Assembly (NCBI RefSeq): GCF_003002955.1
Contig: NZ_PVTJ01000004.1
Location: 310,001 to 374,000 of the forward strand
Reading direction: 5' to 3'
Source of the DNA: Glycomyces artemisiae
Lineage (GTDB): Bacteria > Actinomycetota > Actinomycetes > Mycobacteriales > Micromonosporaceae
DNA length: 64,000 bases
Notes under the pieces: model-generated
Told to the model about the DNA's origin: nothing
Databases searched by the model: none
What the model saw: only the letters and a program-made list of their open reading frames with translations
Shown here: in pieces, positions 51,567 through 58,589 of the stretch
Layout: each line of letters starts with the position of its first letter
Numbering within the stretch: the stretch's first letter is position 1
Made by a program: the position numbers and the translations under genes

Positions 51567-51663
51567 GCTGTTCTCTCAACGGTCCGGAAGTCGAACCCCA
51601 CTCTAGCAGGACAAACGAGCCCCGCACCACTGATGCTGGACGGCTTCTCACTTTAGACCGCTT

Positions 51664-51679
51664 CTAAGGTTCGCCTAAG
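51664..51679 (-). promoter_or_regulatory. Iron-box-like palindrome upstream of the Fur gene
   Basis: CTAAGG TTCG CCTAAG, sharing AGGTTCGCCTAA with the iron box at 19486-19503. Outer CCGCTT/AAGCGG arms (51658-51682) extend it into a longer inverted repeat. Confidence 0.5.
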
Positions 51680-51712
51680 CGGCCCGGCCGGGCGCTCGGG
51701 GCGGACACCGCG

Positions 51713-51743
51713 GCGGCCCCCGCGCGGGTCGCGCGGGGGCCGC
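51713..51743 (-). terminator. Terminator of the TnpB-derived gene
   Basis: Perfect 13-bp stem GCGGCCCCCGCGC with a GGGTC loop, 12 nt beyond the stop codon. Confidence 0.8.
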
Positions 51744-51755
51744 GGTGCACCGGGC

Positions 51756-52352
51756 CTAGTCCTCCAGGACGCGCCCGCACTCGCCGCATTCCGGCGGCTT
51801 CTGCCGCGGGACCTCCACGAACTCCTCGGCCACGATCCACAGCTTCCACCGGTCGTGCTCGCGGATCACCGTGATCGAGGTGATGTCGTCGCGGCCGGGC
51901 CGCTCCAGGCCCCACATGATGTCCAAGGGCTCCTTGTGCTTCGCGAGCTTCACCTCGCGGCCCTTCAGGTAGTACCCGGCCCGCGAGTACACCAGCTGCA
52001 CCTGCTCGCCGTGCTCCTTCGGCGCGGGTTCGCGGCTGCGGCCGTTGAGGAACGCGTGGTACTCGGTGTGCAGCTGGCGCGCGATCTGCTGGAGCGGCAC
52101 GGACGAATAGGCCTTGACCCACCGGTTCGCGGGCTGGTTCTTCCACTTGGTCAGCCGCGCGGAGATCTCGGCGTAGGAGATCTTCTCCCCCTTCGCGCGC
52201 CACTCGCGCTGGAACACCGACAGGGACCAGTTGTACACGGCGCGAACCGCTTCGAGGGTCTCCTCAAGGTTCCGCAGCTGCTGCTCGTCGGGGTCGAACG
52301 TATACTCGTACCCGCGTTTCACCAAGTGGGTCATAGGCTTCGTCATGTCCAT
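51756..52352 (-). CDS. RuvC-less TnpB (IS605 OrfB) N-terminal-half protein
   Basis: 198 residues matching the first half of IS200/IS605 TnpB: the opening KRGYEYTFDPDEQQ, an HTH/REC-like helical block (ETLEAVRAVYNWSLSVF), the TnpB-typical WVKAYSSVPLQQIARQL, LAKHKEPLDIMW, and a last strand WKLWIVAEE. At the point where RuvC-I should begin it ends with the short Cys motif CGECGRVLED. The RuvC nuclease, target-nucleation and long zinc regions are absent, and none appears in the following 190 nt. Yet the frame is intact and closed by a strong terminator. AGG lies 8 nt before the second Met (52346), the probable start. Either an internal-deletion relic or a domesticated DNA/RNA-binding protein. Confidence 0.82.
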   Translation of the reverse strand: MDMTKPMTHLVKRGYEYTFDPDEQQLRNLEETLEAVRAVYNWSLSVFQREWRAKGEKISYAEISARLTKWKNQPANRWVKAYSSVPLQQIARQLHTEYHAFLNGRSREPAPKEHGEQVQLVYSRAGYYLKGREVKLAKHKEPLDIMWGLERPGRDDITSITVIREHDRWKLWIVAEEFVEVPRQKPPECGECGRVLED

Positions 52353-52429
52353 GACCTGTTGATATCAGACGATTACGCACCGCCACGTGTTCCTCACCTC
52401 ATCGGCGTGTCGACTGGCCGTGCGGCAAG

Positions 52430-52435
52430 TAACTT
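52430..52435 (+). promoter_or_regulatory. -10 box of a leaderless gene
   Basis: TAACTT, 6 nt before GTG 52442. Confidence 0.5.
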
Positions 52436-52441
52436 GGCCTG

Positions 52442-53230
52442 GTGCCCTTCGACATCGACCCCGGCCTCTTCGCGCTGCTCATCGTCGCGGCCGTCTTCGC
52501 CGGATGGGTCGACGCGGTCGTCGGGGGCGGCGGCCTCATCCAGCTCCCCGCGCTCCTGGTGGCGTTCCCCACAGCCCCGGTGCAGCTCATGCTGGGCACC
52601 AACAAGATGGCGTCGGTGTGCGGCACGACGATCTCCGCGATCACCTACTCCCGCAAGATCAAACTGGAGCACCGGCTGCTGTGGCCCACCGTCGGCCTCG
52701 CGCTCCTCGGCTCCGGCGCCGGGGCCGTCGCGGCCCTCGCGGTCTCCGCGAGCGCGTTGAAGCCCATCATCATCGGGGTGCTCCTGGCCGTCCTCGTCCT
52801 GGTCATCGCCCGCCCCCAGCTCGGCCTCGAACCGCAGCCCCGGCTGCGGACCCCGCTGCGCGCCGCCGCGCTCATGCTCACCGCCGGCGTCGCGGTCGCG
52901 TTCTACGACGGCGTCATCGGCCCCGGCACCGGGATCTTCCTGTCCGTGGCGTTCACGGCGATCATCGGCTTCGACTACGTCACAGCCGCCGCGCACACCA
53001 AGGTCGTCAACGCCGCCACCAACATCGGCGGCGTCACCGTGTTCGCCCTCCAGGGCAACGTGTGGTGGATCCTCGGCCTGGTCATGGGCCTGGGCTGTAT
53101 GGCGGGCGCGTGGTTCGGAGCCCGCACGGCGATGGCGAAGGGCTCCCGGTTCGTGCGGATCGTCCTCGTCGTCGTGGTGCTCGCGCTCCTGGCCCGGCTC
53201 GGCTGGGACGTGTGGGCCGCGGCCCGTTAA
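52442..53230 (+). CDS. TauE/SafE-family sulfite/anion exporter
   Basis: 262-residue membrane protein with about 8 spans and the family hallmark GWVDAVVGGGGLIQLPALL near the N-terminus plus the repeated IGPGTGIFLSVAF motif. Family members export sulfite, sulfoacetate or other small anions. GTG 52442 is a leaderless start. It is divergent from the TnpB-derived gene and convergent with the CaX antiporter, sharing overlapped stop codons (53227-53230). Confidence 0.9.
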   Translation: MPFDIDPGLFALLIVAAVFAGWVDAVVGGGGLIQLPALLVAFPTAPVQLMLGTNKMASVCGTTISAITYSRKIKLEHRLLWPTVGLALLGSGAGAVAALAVSASALKPIIIGVLLAVLVLVIARPQLGLEPQPRLRTPLRAAALMLTAGVAVAFYDGVIGPGTGIFLSVAFTAIIGFDYVTAAAHTKVVNAATNIGGVTVFALQGNVWWILGLVMGLGCMAGAWFGARTAMAKGSRFVRIVLVVVVLALLARLGWDVWAAAR

Positions 53231-54324
53231 GGGTTGATCGCGAGGAACAGGTAGGCCGCGAGCAGCGCCAGGTGGACGCCGCCCTGGAGGCGGGTCGCGC
53301 GGCCGGGGACCACGGTCAGGACCGAGACCACGAGGGTCAGGCCCAGCAGCACGATCTGCGTCGAGCCGAGCCCGAGCAGCAGCGGCCCGTCCATGAAGAA
53401 CGAGGCGACCGCGATCGCCGGGATCGTCAGGCCGATCGAGGCCATCGCCGACCCGTACCCGAGGTTGATCGAGGTCTGGATGCGCTCGCGGCGGGCCGCG
53501 CGGATCGCCGCGATCGACTCCGGGAGCAGCACGAGCAGCGCGATCGCGACGCCCACGGACGAGGCGGGGAAGCCCGCGGCGTCGACGCCGGCCTTGATCG
53601 CCGGGGACTCGACCTTCGCGAGGCCGACCACGCCGACCAGGGCGACCATGAGCATCCCCAGGCTGAGCAGCGCGGTCTTCCCCGACGGCGGGTCCGCGTG
53701 GGTCTCCTCGGTGACCGGGCCCGCCTCGGTGATCGGGAGGAAGAAGTCGCGGTGGCGCACGGTCTGGGTGAACACGAACAGGCCGTACAGGACGATCGAG
53801 ACGACCGCCGCGAACACCAGCTGCGAGGCCGTGTACTCGGGGCCGGGCGCGCTCGTGGTGAACGTCGGCAGGACCAGGCCGAGGACCGCGAGGGTCGCGA
53901 CGGTGGCGAGGGCCGCGCCCGAGCCCTCCGGATTGAACAGGGTCGTCCCGTACTTGAGGGCGCCGATGAGCAGCGAGATGCCGACGATGCCGTTGGTGGT
54001 GATCATGACCGCGGCGAACACGGTGTCGCGGGCCAGCGTCTCGGCGTCGTGCCCGCCGGAGGCCATGACGGTGACGATGAGGGCGACCTCGATGACCGTG
54101 ACGGCCACGGCGAGGACGAGGGAGCCGTAGGGCTCGCCGACCCGGTGCGCGACCACCTCGGCGTGGTGGACGGCGGCCAGGACCGTCGCCATGAGGGCGG
54201 CGGCGGCGACCGCGACGAGGGCGGTCTCGGATTCGCGGCCCCAGGTGAAGGCCAGGACGACGATGCCGACAATCGGCGCGATGACGGTCCAGGACAGCAG
54301 CGGGGATCGTTTCGCGGCGCTCAT
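53227..54324 (-). CDS. CaX-type cation/proton antiporter (ChaA-like)
   Basis: 365-residue Ca2+(Na+)/H+ exchanger with ~11 spans. Two inverted-repeat motifs are visible: SLVLAVAVTVIEVALIVTVM...GISLLIGALKYG and VGVAIALLVLLPESIAAIRAA...INLGYGSAMASIGLTIP, carrying the conserved Glu pair. It exports calcium or sodium in exchange for protons. ATG 54324 (with AGG ~10 nt before) is preferred over ATG 54333. The stop overlaps that of tauE. Confidence 0.93.
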   Translation of the reverse strand: MSAAKRSPLLSWTVIAPIVGIVVLAFTWGRESETALVAVAAAALMATVLAAVHHAEVVAHRVGEPYGSLVLAVAVTVIEVALIVTVMASGGHDAETLARDTVFAAVMITTNGIVGISLLIGALKYGTTLFNPEGSGAALATVATLAVLGLVLPTFTTSAPGPEYTASQLVFAAVVSIVLYGLFVFTQTVRHRDFFLPITEAGPVTEETHADPPSGKTALLSLGMLMVALVGVVGLAKVESPAIKAGVDAAGFPASSVGVAIALLVLLPESIAAIRAARRERIQTSINLGYGSAMASIGLTIPAIAVASFFMDGPLLLGLGSTQIVLLGLTLVVSVLTVVPGRATRLQGGVHLALLAAYLFLAINP

Positions 54325-54462
54325 ACGCGACATCCTGTCATGGGACCGTCGCAATGTTCCCGGTACCGCGGCGCGGCCATGCGCCATGACACACCTGTAC
54401 TGTCCCTTGTGGCTCGTTCGAGGCGGCGCGGGCGCACGGCGCCGCGGAAGGGCCGGAGTCGC

Positions 54463-54468
54463 TAGAGT
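54463..54468 (+). promoter_or_regulatory. -10 box of a leaderless gene
   Basis: TAGAGT, 6 nt before ATG 54475. Confidence 0.5.
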
Positions 54469-54474
54469 CGTCCC

Positions 54475-55866
54475 ATGGCGAGCGAGTTCACACCTGAGTC
54501 CCCCTCGGACACCGTCTCGCGCCTGCGGGCGCACTTCGACACCGGCCGCACCAAACCCGTCCCGTGGCGCCTTGAGCAGCTCAAGGGCCTCGACCGGATG
54601 CTCCGCGAGGCCGGGGAGGAGCTCGCCGACGCGCTCCGCGCCGACCTGGGGAAGGCCGCGCCCGAATCGTTCCTCGCCGAGATCGACTTCGTGTCCGCCG
54701 AGGTGCGGGCCCTGCGCAAGCACCTGCGGTCCTGGCTGCGGCCCAAACGGGTCTACACGCCGCCGCACCTCCAGCCCGCGAAGGCGTACGTGCTGCGCGA
54801 GCCGCTCGGCGTGGTCACCGTCATCGGGCCGTTCAACTACCCCGTGCAGCTCCTCCTCGCGCCCCTCGCGGGGGCGCTGGCCTGCGGGAACGCCGTGGTC
54901 GTGAAGCCCTCCGAGTCGGCGGCGGCGACCGCGTCGGTGCTGGGGCGGCTCATCGGCGAGTACCTGGATCCCGAGGCCGTCGCGGTCGTGCAGGGCGGGG
55001 CCGCCGAGACCGCGGCGCTGCTCGCGGAGCGGGTCGACCACATCTTCTTCACCGGGTCGCCGCGCGTGGGCCGGATCGTCGCGAAGGCCGCGGCCGAGCA
55101 CCTGACGCCGGTGACGCTCGAACTCGGCGGGAAGTCCCCCGCGATCGTGGAGCCGGGCGCGGACCTGGCGACCGCGGCGCGGCGCATCGCCTGGGGCAAG
55201 TTCATGAACGCCGGGCAGACGTGCATCGCCCCCGACTACGTGCTCGCCGTCGGCGGCACCGGCCCCGAGCTGGAGAAGCACCTCGCCGAGGCGGTGCGGG
55301 AGATGTACGGGCACGCGCCCGCCGACAGCCCCGACTACGGGCGGATCATCGACGAGCGCGCGTTCGACCGCCTGGAGCGGTTCCTCGGCGAGGGCCGCCT
55401 GGTCGTCGGCGGCGGGCGCAACCGCGCCGACCGGTACATCGCGCCCACGGTCCTGGCCGACGTCTCCCCCGAGGACGCCGTCATGGGCGAGGAGGTGTTC
55501 GGGCCGGTCCTGCCGGTGCTCGCCGTCGACACCCTCGACGAGGCGATCGCGTACGTCAACGCCGGGGAGAAGCCGCTCGCGCTGTACGCGTTCACCGCCT
55601 CCGATGCGACCCGCCGCAAGCTCCTGACGCGCACGTCCTCGGGCGCGGTCGGGTTCAACATCCCCATGGCGCACATCGACGTCCCGGGACTGCCGTTCGG
55701 CGGCGTCGGGAACTCCGGGCTCGGCGCCTACCACGGGCGGCACTCGATCGAGGTGTTCTCCCACGCGAAGTCGGTGCTGGACAAGCCGCTCGCGCCCGAC
55801 ACGATGCGGGTCGTGTACCCGCCGTTCACGGCCCTCAAGGAGCAGGTGATGCGCCGCCTCCGCTAG
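54475..55866 (+). CDS. Class 3-type aldehyde dehydrogenase
   Basis: 463-residue NAD(P)-dependent aldehyde dehydrogenase. TVIGPFNYPVQLLLAPLAGAL, FFTGSPRVGRIVAKAA, catalytic Glu in ELGGKSP, and catalytic Cys250 in GQTCIAPDY are intact. The length and short N-terminus match the class 3/fatty-aldehyde dehydrogenase (YwdH/CalB) group. It oxidises aliphatic or aromatic aldehydes. Leaderless ATG start. Its last 32 nt overlap the convergent marR gene. Confidence 0.95.
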   Translation: MASEFTPESPSDTVSRLRAHFDTGRTKPVPWRLEQLKGLDRMLREAGEELADALRADLGKAAPESFLAEIDFVSAEVRALRKHLRSWLRPKRVYTPPHLQPAKAYVLREPLGVVTVIGPFNYPVQLLLAPLAGALACGNAVVVKPSESAAATASVLGRLIGEYLDPEAVAVVQGGAAETAALLAERVDHIFFTGSPRVGRIVAKAAAEHLTPVTLELGGKSPAIVEPGADLATAARRIAWGKFMNAGQTCIAPDYVLAVGGTGPELEKHLAEAVREMYGHAPADSPDYGRIIDERAFDRLERFLGEGRLVVGGGRNRADRYIAPTVLADVSPEDAVMGEEVFGPVLPVLAVDTLDEAIAYVNAGEKPLALYAFTASDATRRKLLTRTSSGAVGFNIPMAHIDVPGLPFGGVGNSGLGAYHGRHSIEVFSHAKSVLDKPLAPDTMRVVYPPFTALKEQVMRRLR

Positions 55867-56329
55867 CGAGGTGGGCGTTGACGCGCCCGAGGAGCGAGAA
55901 CAGCTGCGCGCGTTCGGCTTCGCTGAGCGGGGCCATGACGCGGTCGTTGACGTCGTCGAGGACCGCCTCGATCTCGGCGAGCCGCCCGCGGCCCCGGTCG
56001 GTGATGGTGATCGTGTTGCGGCGCTTGTCGGCCGGGTCGGGGGCGCGGACGATCCAGCCGCCCTCGGCGAGCTCGTTGAGGACGGCCACCAGGTCGGAGC
56101 GGTAGATCCGGGCGCGGTCGGCGATCTCCGACTGGCTGGCGGGCCCGCCCTCGGCGAGGACGGCGAGGACCACGAAGTGGGCCTTGTGCGCGCCGAGCGG
56201 CGCGAGCGCCTCCGAGGCGACGCGGCTCGCCTGCGCGCTCGTCATGCCCAGGAGTCGCGAGAGCTGGCGCCGCAGCCGTCCCGGAGTGCCGTCGCCGCGG
56301 TCGAACCGCAGATCATCGCTGGTGTCCAT
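55835..56329 (-). CDS. MarR-family transcription regulator
   Basis: 164-residue winged-helix repressor: helices SRLLGMTSAQASRVASEAL, recognition region ASQSEIADRARIYRSDLVAVL, wing DPADKRRNTITITDRG and dimerisation C-terminus. It diverges from the SnoaL/SnoaL/dehalogenase operon across about 95 nt filled with CTAACG repeats, so autoregulation plus control of that operon is the obvious role. Leaderless start. An aromatic or halogenated ligand would fit the operon. Confidence 0.94.
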   Translation of the reverse strand: MDTSDDLRFDRGDGTPGRLRRQLSRLLGMTSAQASRVASEALAPLGAHKAHFVVLAVLAEGGPASQSEIADRARIYRSDLVAVLNELAEGGWIVRAPDPADKRRNTITITDRGRGRLAEIEAVLDDVNDRVMAPLSEAERAQLFSLLGRVNAHLASGGGASPAP

Positions 56330-56335
56330 GGGAAG

Positions 56336-56341
56336 AGCCTA
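56336..56341 (-). promoter_or_regulatory. -10 box of leaderless marR
   Basis: TAGGCT on the minus strand, 6 nt before ATG 56329. Confidence 0.5.
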
Positions 56342-56350
56342 CCCCGCTTG

Positions 56351-56412
56351 CGTTAGTCCCACTAACGATGTAGATTCGTTAGCGACATAAACGTTCGACT
56401 CACTAACGAATC
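56351..56412. promoter_or_regulatory. MarR operator cluster
   Basis: CGTTAGT CCC ACTAACG (56351-56367) is a perfect 7-3-7 palindrome beside the marR -10 box. GATTCGTTAG (56373-56382) and CTAACGAATC (56403-56412) are perfect 10-nt inverted copies of the same word on the operon side. Together they give two or three binding sites controlling both directions. Confidence 0.75.
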
Positions 56413-56424
56413 AGGGGGCCGCTC

Positions 56425-56856
56425 ATGAGCGACACCGACACCCTCGTCCGCGACCTCGCCGACCGCGCCGCGATCACCGAGCTCCTCGCCCGCCAGAGCC
56501 GCTGGCTCGACGAGCGCGACGCCGCCGCCACCGCCGCGGTCTTCACCGACGACGCGGTGGCCCGCACCCCGGGCGGCGAGGTCCGCGGCGCCGCGGCCGT
56601 CGCCGAGCACGCCTTCGCCCGGCACGCCGGGTACGAGCGGACCGTGCACGCCATGCACGGCATCGTGATCGACCTCGCCGGGGACGAAGCGGTCGTCGAC
56701 TGCGGCGTCAAGGCCGTGTTCGCCACCGGCGAGGCCGTCCAGTTCATCGACGCCCGCTACCGCTTCGACGCCCGCCGCACCCCCGAGGGCTGGCGCCTCG
56801 CGAGCATCGCCGTCACGCCCCTGACGCGCACCGCCGACATCGCCCGGACCCTCTGA
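56425..56856 (+). CDS. SnoaL-like (NTF2-fold) protein 1
   Basis: 143-residue SnoaL-like polypeptide of the NTF2 superfamily: RAAITELLARQSRWLDERD, AVFTDDAVARTPGGEVRG, and a C-terminal beta-sheet ending TRTADIARTL. Such proteins act as small cyclases, isomerases, hydratases or ligand binders. Paralogous to the next gene (same fold, length 143 versus 144). Start ATG 56425 lies just after operator repeats with CAGGGGG upstream. Substrate unknown. Confidence 0.85.
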   Translation: MSDTDTLVRDLADRAAITELLARQSRWLDERDAAATAAVFTDDAVARTPGGEVRGAAAVAEHAFARHAGYERTVHAMHGIVIDLAGDEAVVDCGVKAVFATGEAVQFIDARYRFDARRTPEGWRLASIAVTPLTRTADIARTL

Positions 56857-56888
56857 GGCCCTTGCTTTTTCACCAACACCATGAGTCG

Positions 56889-56903
56889 CACTAACGAACC
56901 AGG
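56889..56903 (+). promoter_or_regulatory. Copy of the operator word inside the operon
   Basis: CACTAACGAACCAGG repeats CACTAACGAATCAGG (56401-56415) with one change, immediately before the ribosome-binding site of the second SnoaL gene. It may be an internal control point or a duplication scar. Confidence 0.55.
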
Positions 56904-56910
56904 AGACCCC

Positions 56911-57345
56911 ATGGACAGCGCAGACATCCTCCGCCGCCTCGCCGACCGGGCCGAGCTCGAAGACCTCGTCGCCCGCCACAGCGTGTGGGTCGACGAGGGC
57001 CGCTGGGACGAGACCGACCGGATCTTCACCGGCGACGTCGTCATCACCTCCCCGCGCGGCGGCGAACTGCACGGCATCGACGCGGTCGTCGAGCACGTGC
57101 GCCGCAGCCAGGGCACCTTCGCCCGCACCCTCCACAACAAGGCGAACCTCGTCATCGACCTCGACGGCGACACCGCCGACGTGCGCGCCCACGACATCGG
57201 GGTCTTCGCGATCGACGACGCGACCGCGCAGGTCGCGGCCGGGATCGCCCGCTACCGCGCCGTGCGCACCCCCGCGGGCTGGCGGTTCGCCGGCCTCGCA
57301 CTCGAAGCGGTCGCCCTGACCGCCGCCATCGACCGAGCACTCTGA
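56911..57345 (+). CDS. SnoaL-like (NTF2-fold) protein 2
   Basis: 144 residues: DRAELEDLVARHSVWVDEGRW, RIFTGDVVITSPRGGELHGID, and a tail AVALTAAIDRAL. Paralogue of the preceding gene, and its upstream leader (operator word plus CAGGAGACC) is a copy of the first gene's leader, so the whole gene-plus-leader was duplicated. ATG 56911 follows AGGAG. The haloalkane-dehalogenase-like gene begins 12 nt later. Confidence 0.86.
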   Translation: MDSADILRRLADRAELEDLVARHSVWVDEGRWDETDRIFTGDVVITSPRGGELHGIDAVVEHVRRSQGTFARTLHNKANLVIDLDGDTADVRAHDIGVFAIDDATAQVAAGIARYRAVRTPAGWRFAGLALEAVALTAAIDRAL

Positions 57346-57357
57346 AAGGCCGACACC

Positions 57358-58263
57358 ATGAAGACCATCGACCTCCTCGACTCCCGCATCGCCTACACCG
57401 AAGCGGGCGAAGGCGACACGACCGTCGTCCTCCTGCACGGCAACCCGACCTCCTCGCACATCTGGCGGCACGTCGTGCCGCGCCTGGCCGACCGCGCCCG
57501 CGTCATCGCGCCGGACCTCATCGGCATGGGCGCCTCGGGGAAGCCCGCGATCGCCTACGACTACGCCGACCACGCCGCGTACCTGGAGGCGTTCCTCGAC
57601 GCCGTCGGCGCGGACCGGCCGGTGCTCGTCGGCTACGACTGGGGCGGCTCGCTCGCTCTCGACTGGGCCGCACGGCATCCCGACAGAGTGCGCGGCATCT
57701 CGGTGATGGAGACGTTCCTGCGGCCGATGACCTGGGCCGAGTACCCGGCCGGGGCCGTGGAGTTCTTCCGCACGCTCCGCACGCCCGGCGCGGGCGAGCG
57801 GATGGCCCTGGAGGAGAACTGGTTCATCGAGACCGCGCTGCGCGCCACCAACGGCGGCATCTCGGACGCGGACCTCGCGGTCTACCGCGAGCCGTACCCC
57901 GACCCGGACTCGCGCCGCCCGCTCCTGGCCTGGCCCAGGCAGATCCCGCTCGCCGAGGCCGAGGGCGAGCCGTTCGAACCCGCGGCGGTGGCCGCGCGCT
58001 TCGACGCGTACGGGGCGTGGCTCGCGTCCTCCCCCGAGGTCCCGAAGCAGCTGCTGACGGCGAGCCCCTACGGGCTCGGCTCGCCCGCGATGATCGAGTG
58101 GGCGCGCGAACACGCTGCGGCCCTGGAGATCCGGAGCATCGGCGAGACGGTCGGGCACCACGCGCCGGAGGACGCCCCGGAGGCGATCGCCGACGCGGTG
58201 GGGGACCTGCTCGACCGCGTATCCGAAGCGGCCCTCGACGAGGCGGCGGCCCCCGCGGCGTGA
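57358..58263 (+). CDS. Haloalkane-dehalogenase-like alpha/beta hydrolase
   Basis: 301 residues. HGNPTSSHIWRHVVPRL with the halide-binding Asn, the nucleophile elbow GYDWGGS (Asp94 followed by Trp), and a catalytic His at 267/268 (GHHAPEDAP) match DhaA/LinB-type dehalogenases, which replace carbon-bound halogen by hydroxyl. A related epoxide hydrolase or ester hydrolase remains possible, but the Asn and the D-W pair favour dehalogenase. It is the last gene of the MarR-linked operon (AAGGCCGACACC before ATG). Confidence 0.9.
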   Translation: MKTIDLLDSRIAYTEAGEGDTTVVLLHGNPTSSHIWRHVVPRLADRARVIAPDLIGMGASGKPAIAYDYADHAAYLEAFLDAVGADRPVLVGYDWGGSLALDWAARHPDRVRGISVMETFLRPMTWAEYPAGAVEFFRTLRTPGAGERMALEENWFIETALRATNGGISDADLAVYREPYPDPDSRRPLLAWPRQIPLAEAEGEPFEPAAVAARFDAYGAWLASSPEVPKQLLTASPYGLGSPAMIEWAREHAAALEIRSIGETVGHHAPEDAPEAIADAVGDLLDRVSEAALDEAAAPAA

Positions 58264-58301
58264 CGCCGCGCCCGCCCGCCGGGGAGTCGACACAGAAAAC
58301 A

Positions 58302-58333
58302 GGCCCTGACCGGCGCGGACGCCGGTCAGGGCC
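58302..58333 (+). terminator. Terminator of the dehalogenase operon
   Basis: Perfect 14-bp stem GGCCCTGACCGGCG with a CGGA loop. Confidence 0.85.
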
Positions 58334-58589
58334 CATACCCCTCGAAGACAAGTCTGCGCTCAGGCTATCACCCGCCTTGCGCGCGCTACCGTTGGGGAGA
58401 CGTGTTCGATGTCCTACGCCCCCAAGGGAAACGGCTCCACAGCGGAACACCGTGAGTCTAATGGGGACTTCCAGTCCGACGGGGGCGTTTCGGTTGCGGC
58501 GCCCGGGTATGTACACGACAGGGGCGCATCGGTAATATTGCACCGATTGGGAGTGACAATCCATTCCTTTTAGGACGCAAGGACGCCCC
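58334..58589. other. Gene-free leader with an AT-rich palindrome
   Basis: With the 3' end of the operon this makes about 326 nt without a gene. Notable parts are ATCGGT..ACCGAT arms (58528-58547) enclosing TAATATTG, which combines a TAATAT -10 word with an inverted repeat, and an AAGGACGCCCC ribosome-binding site. No coding sequence is seen. Confidence 0.55.

Noticed and set aside
51664-52203. Second frame continuing TnpB RuvC sequence by frameshift
   Set aside because: Translation shows only Arg/Pro/Ala-rich sequence with none of the RuvC or zinc-finger motifs, so no frameshifted RuvC domain is present.
53227-55764. 845-residue version of the CaX antiporter
   Set aside because: The extra N-terminal 480 codons are antisense to the aldehyde dehydrogenase; real sequence starts at 54324.
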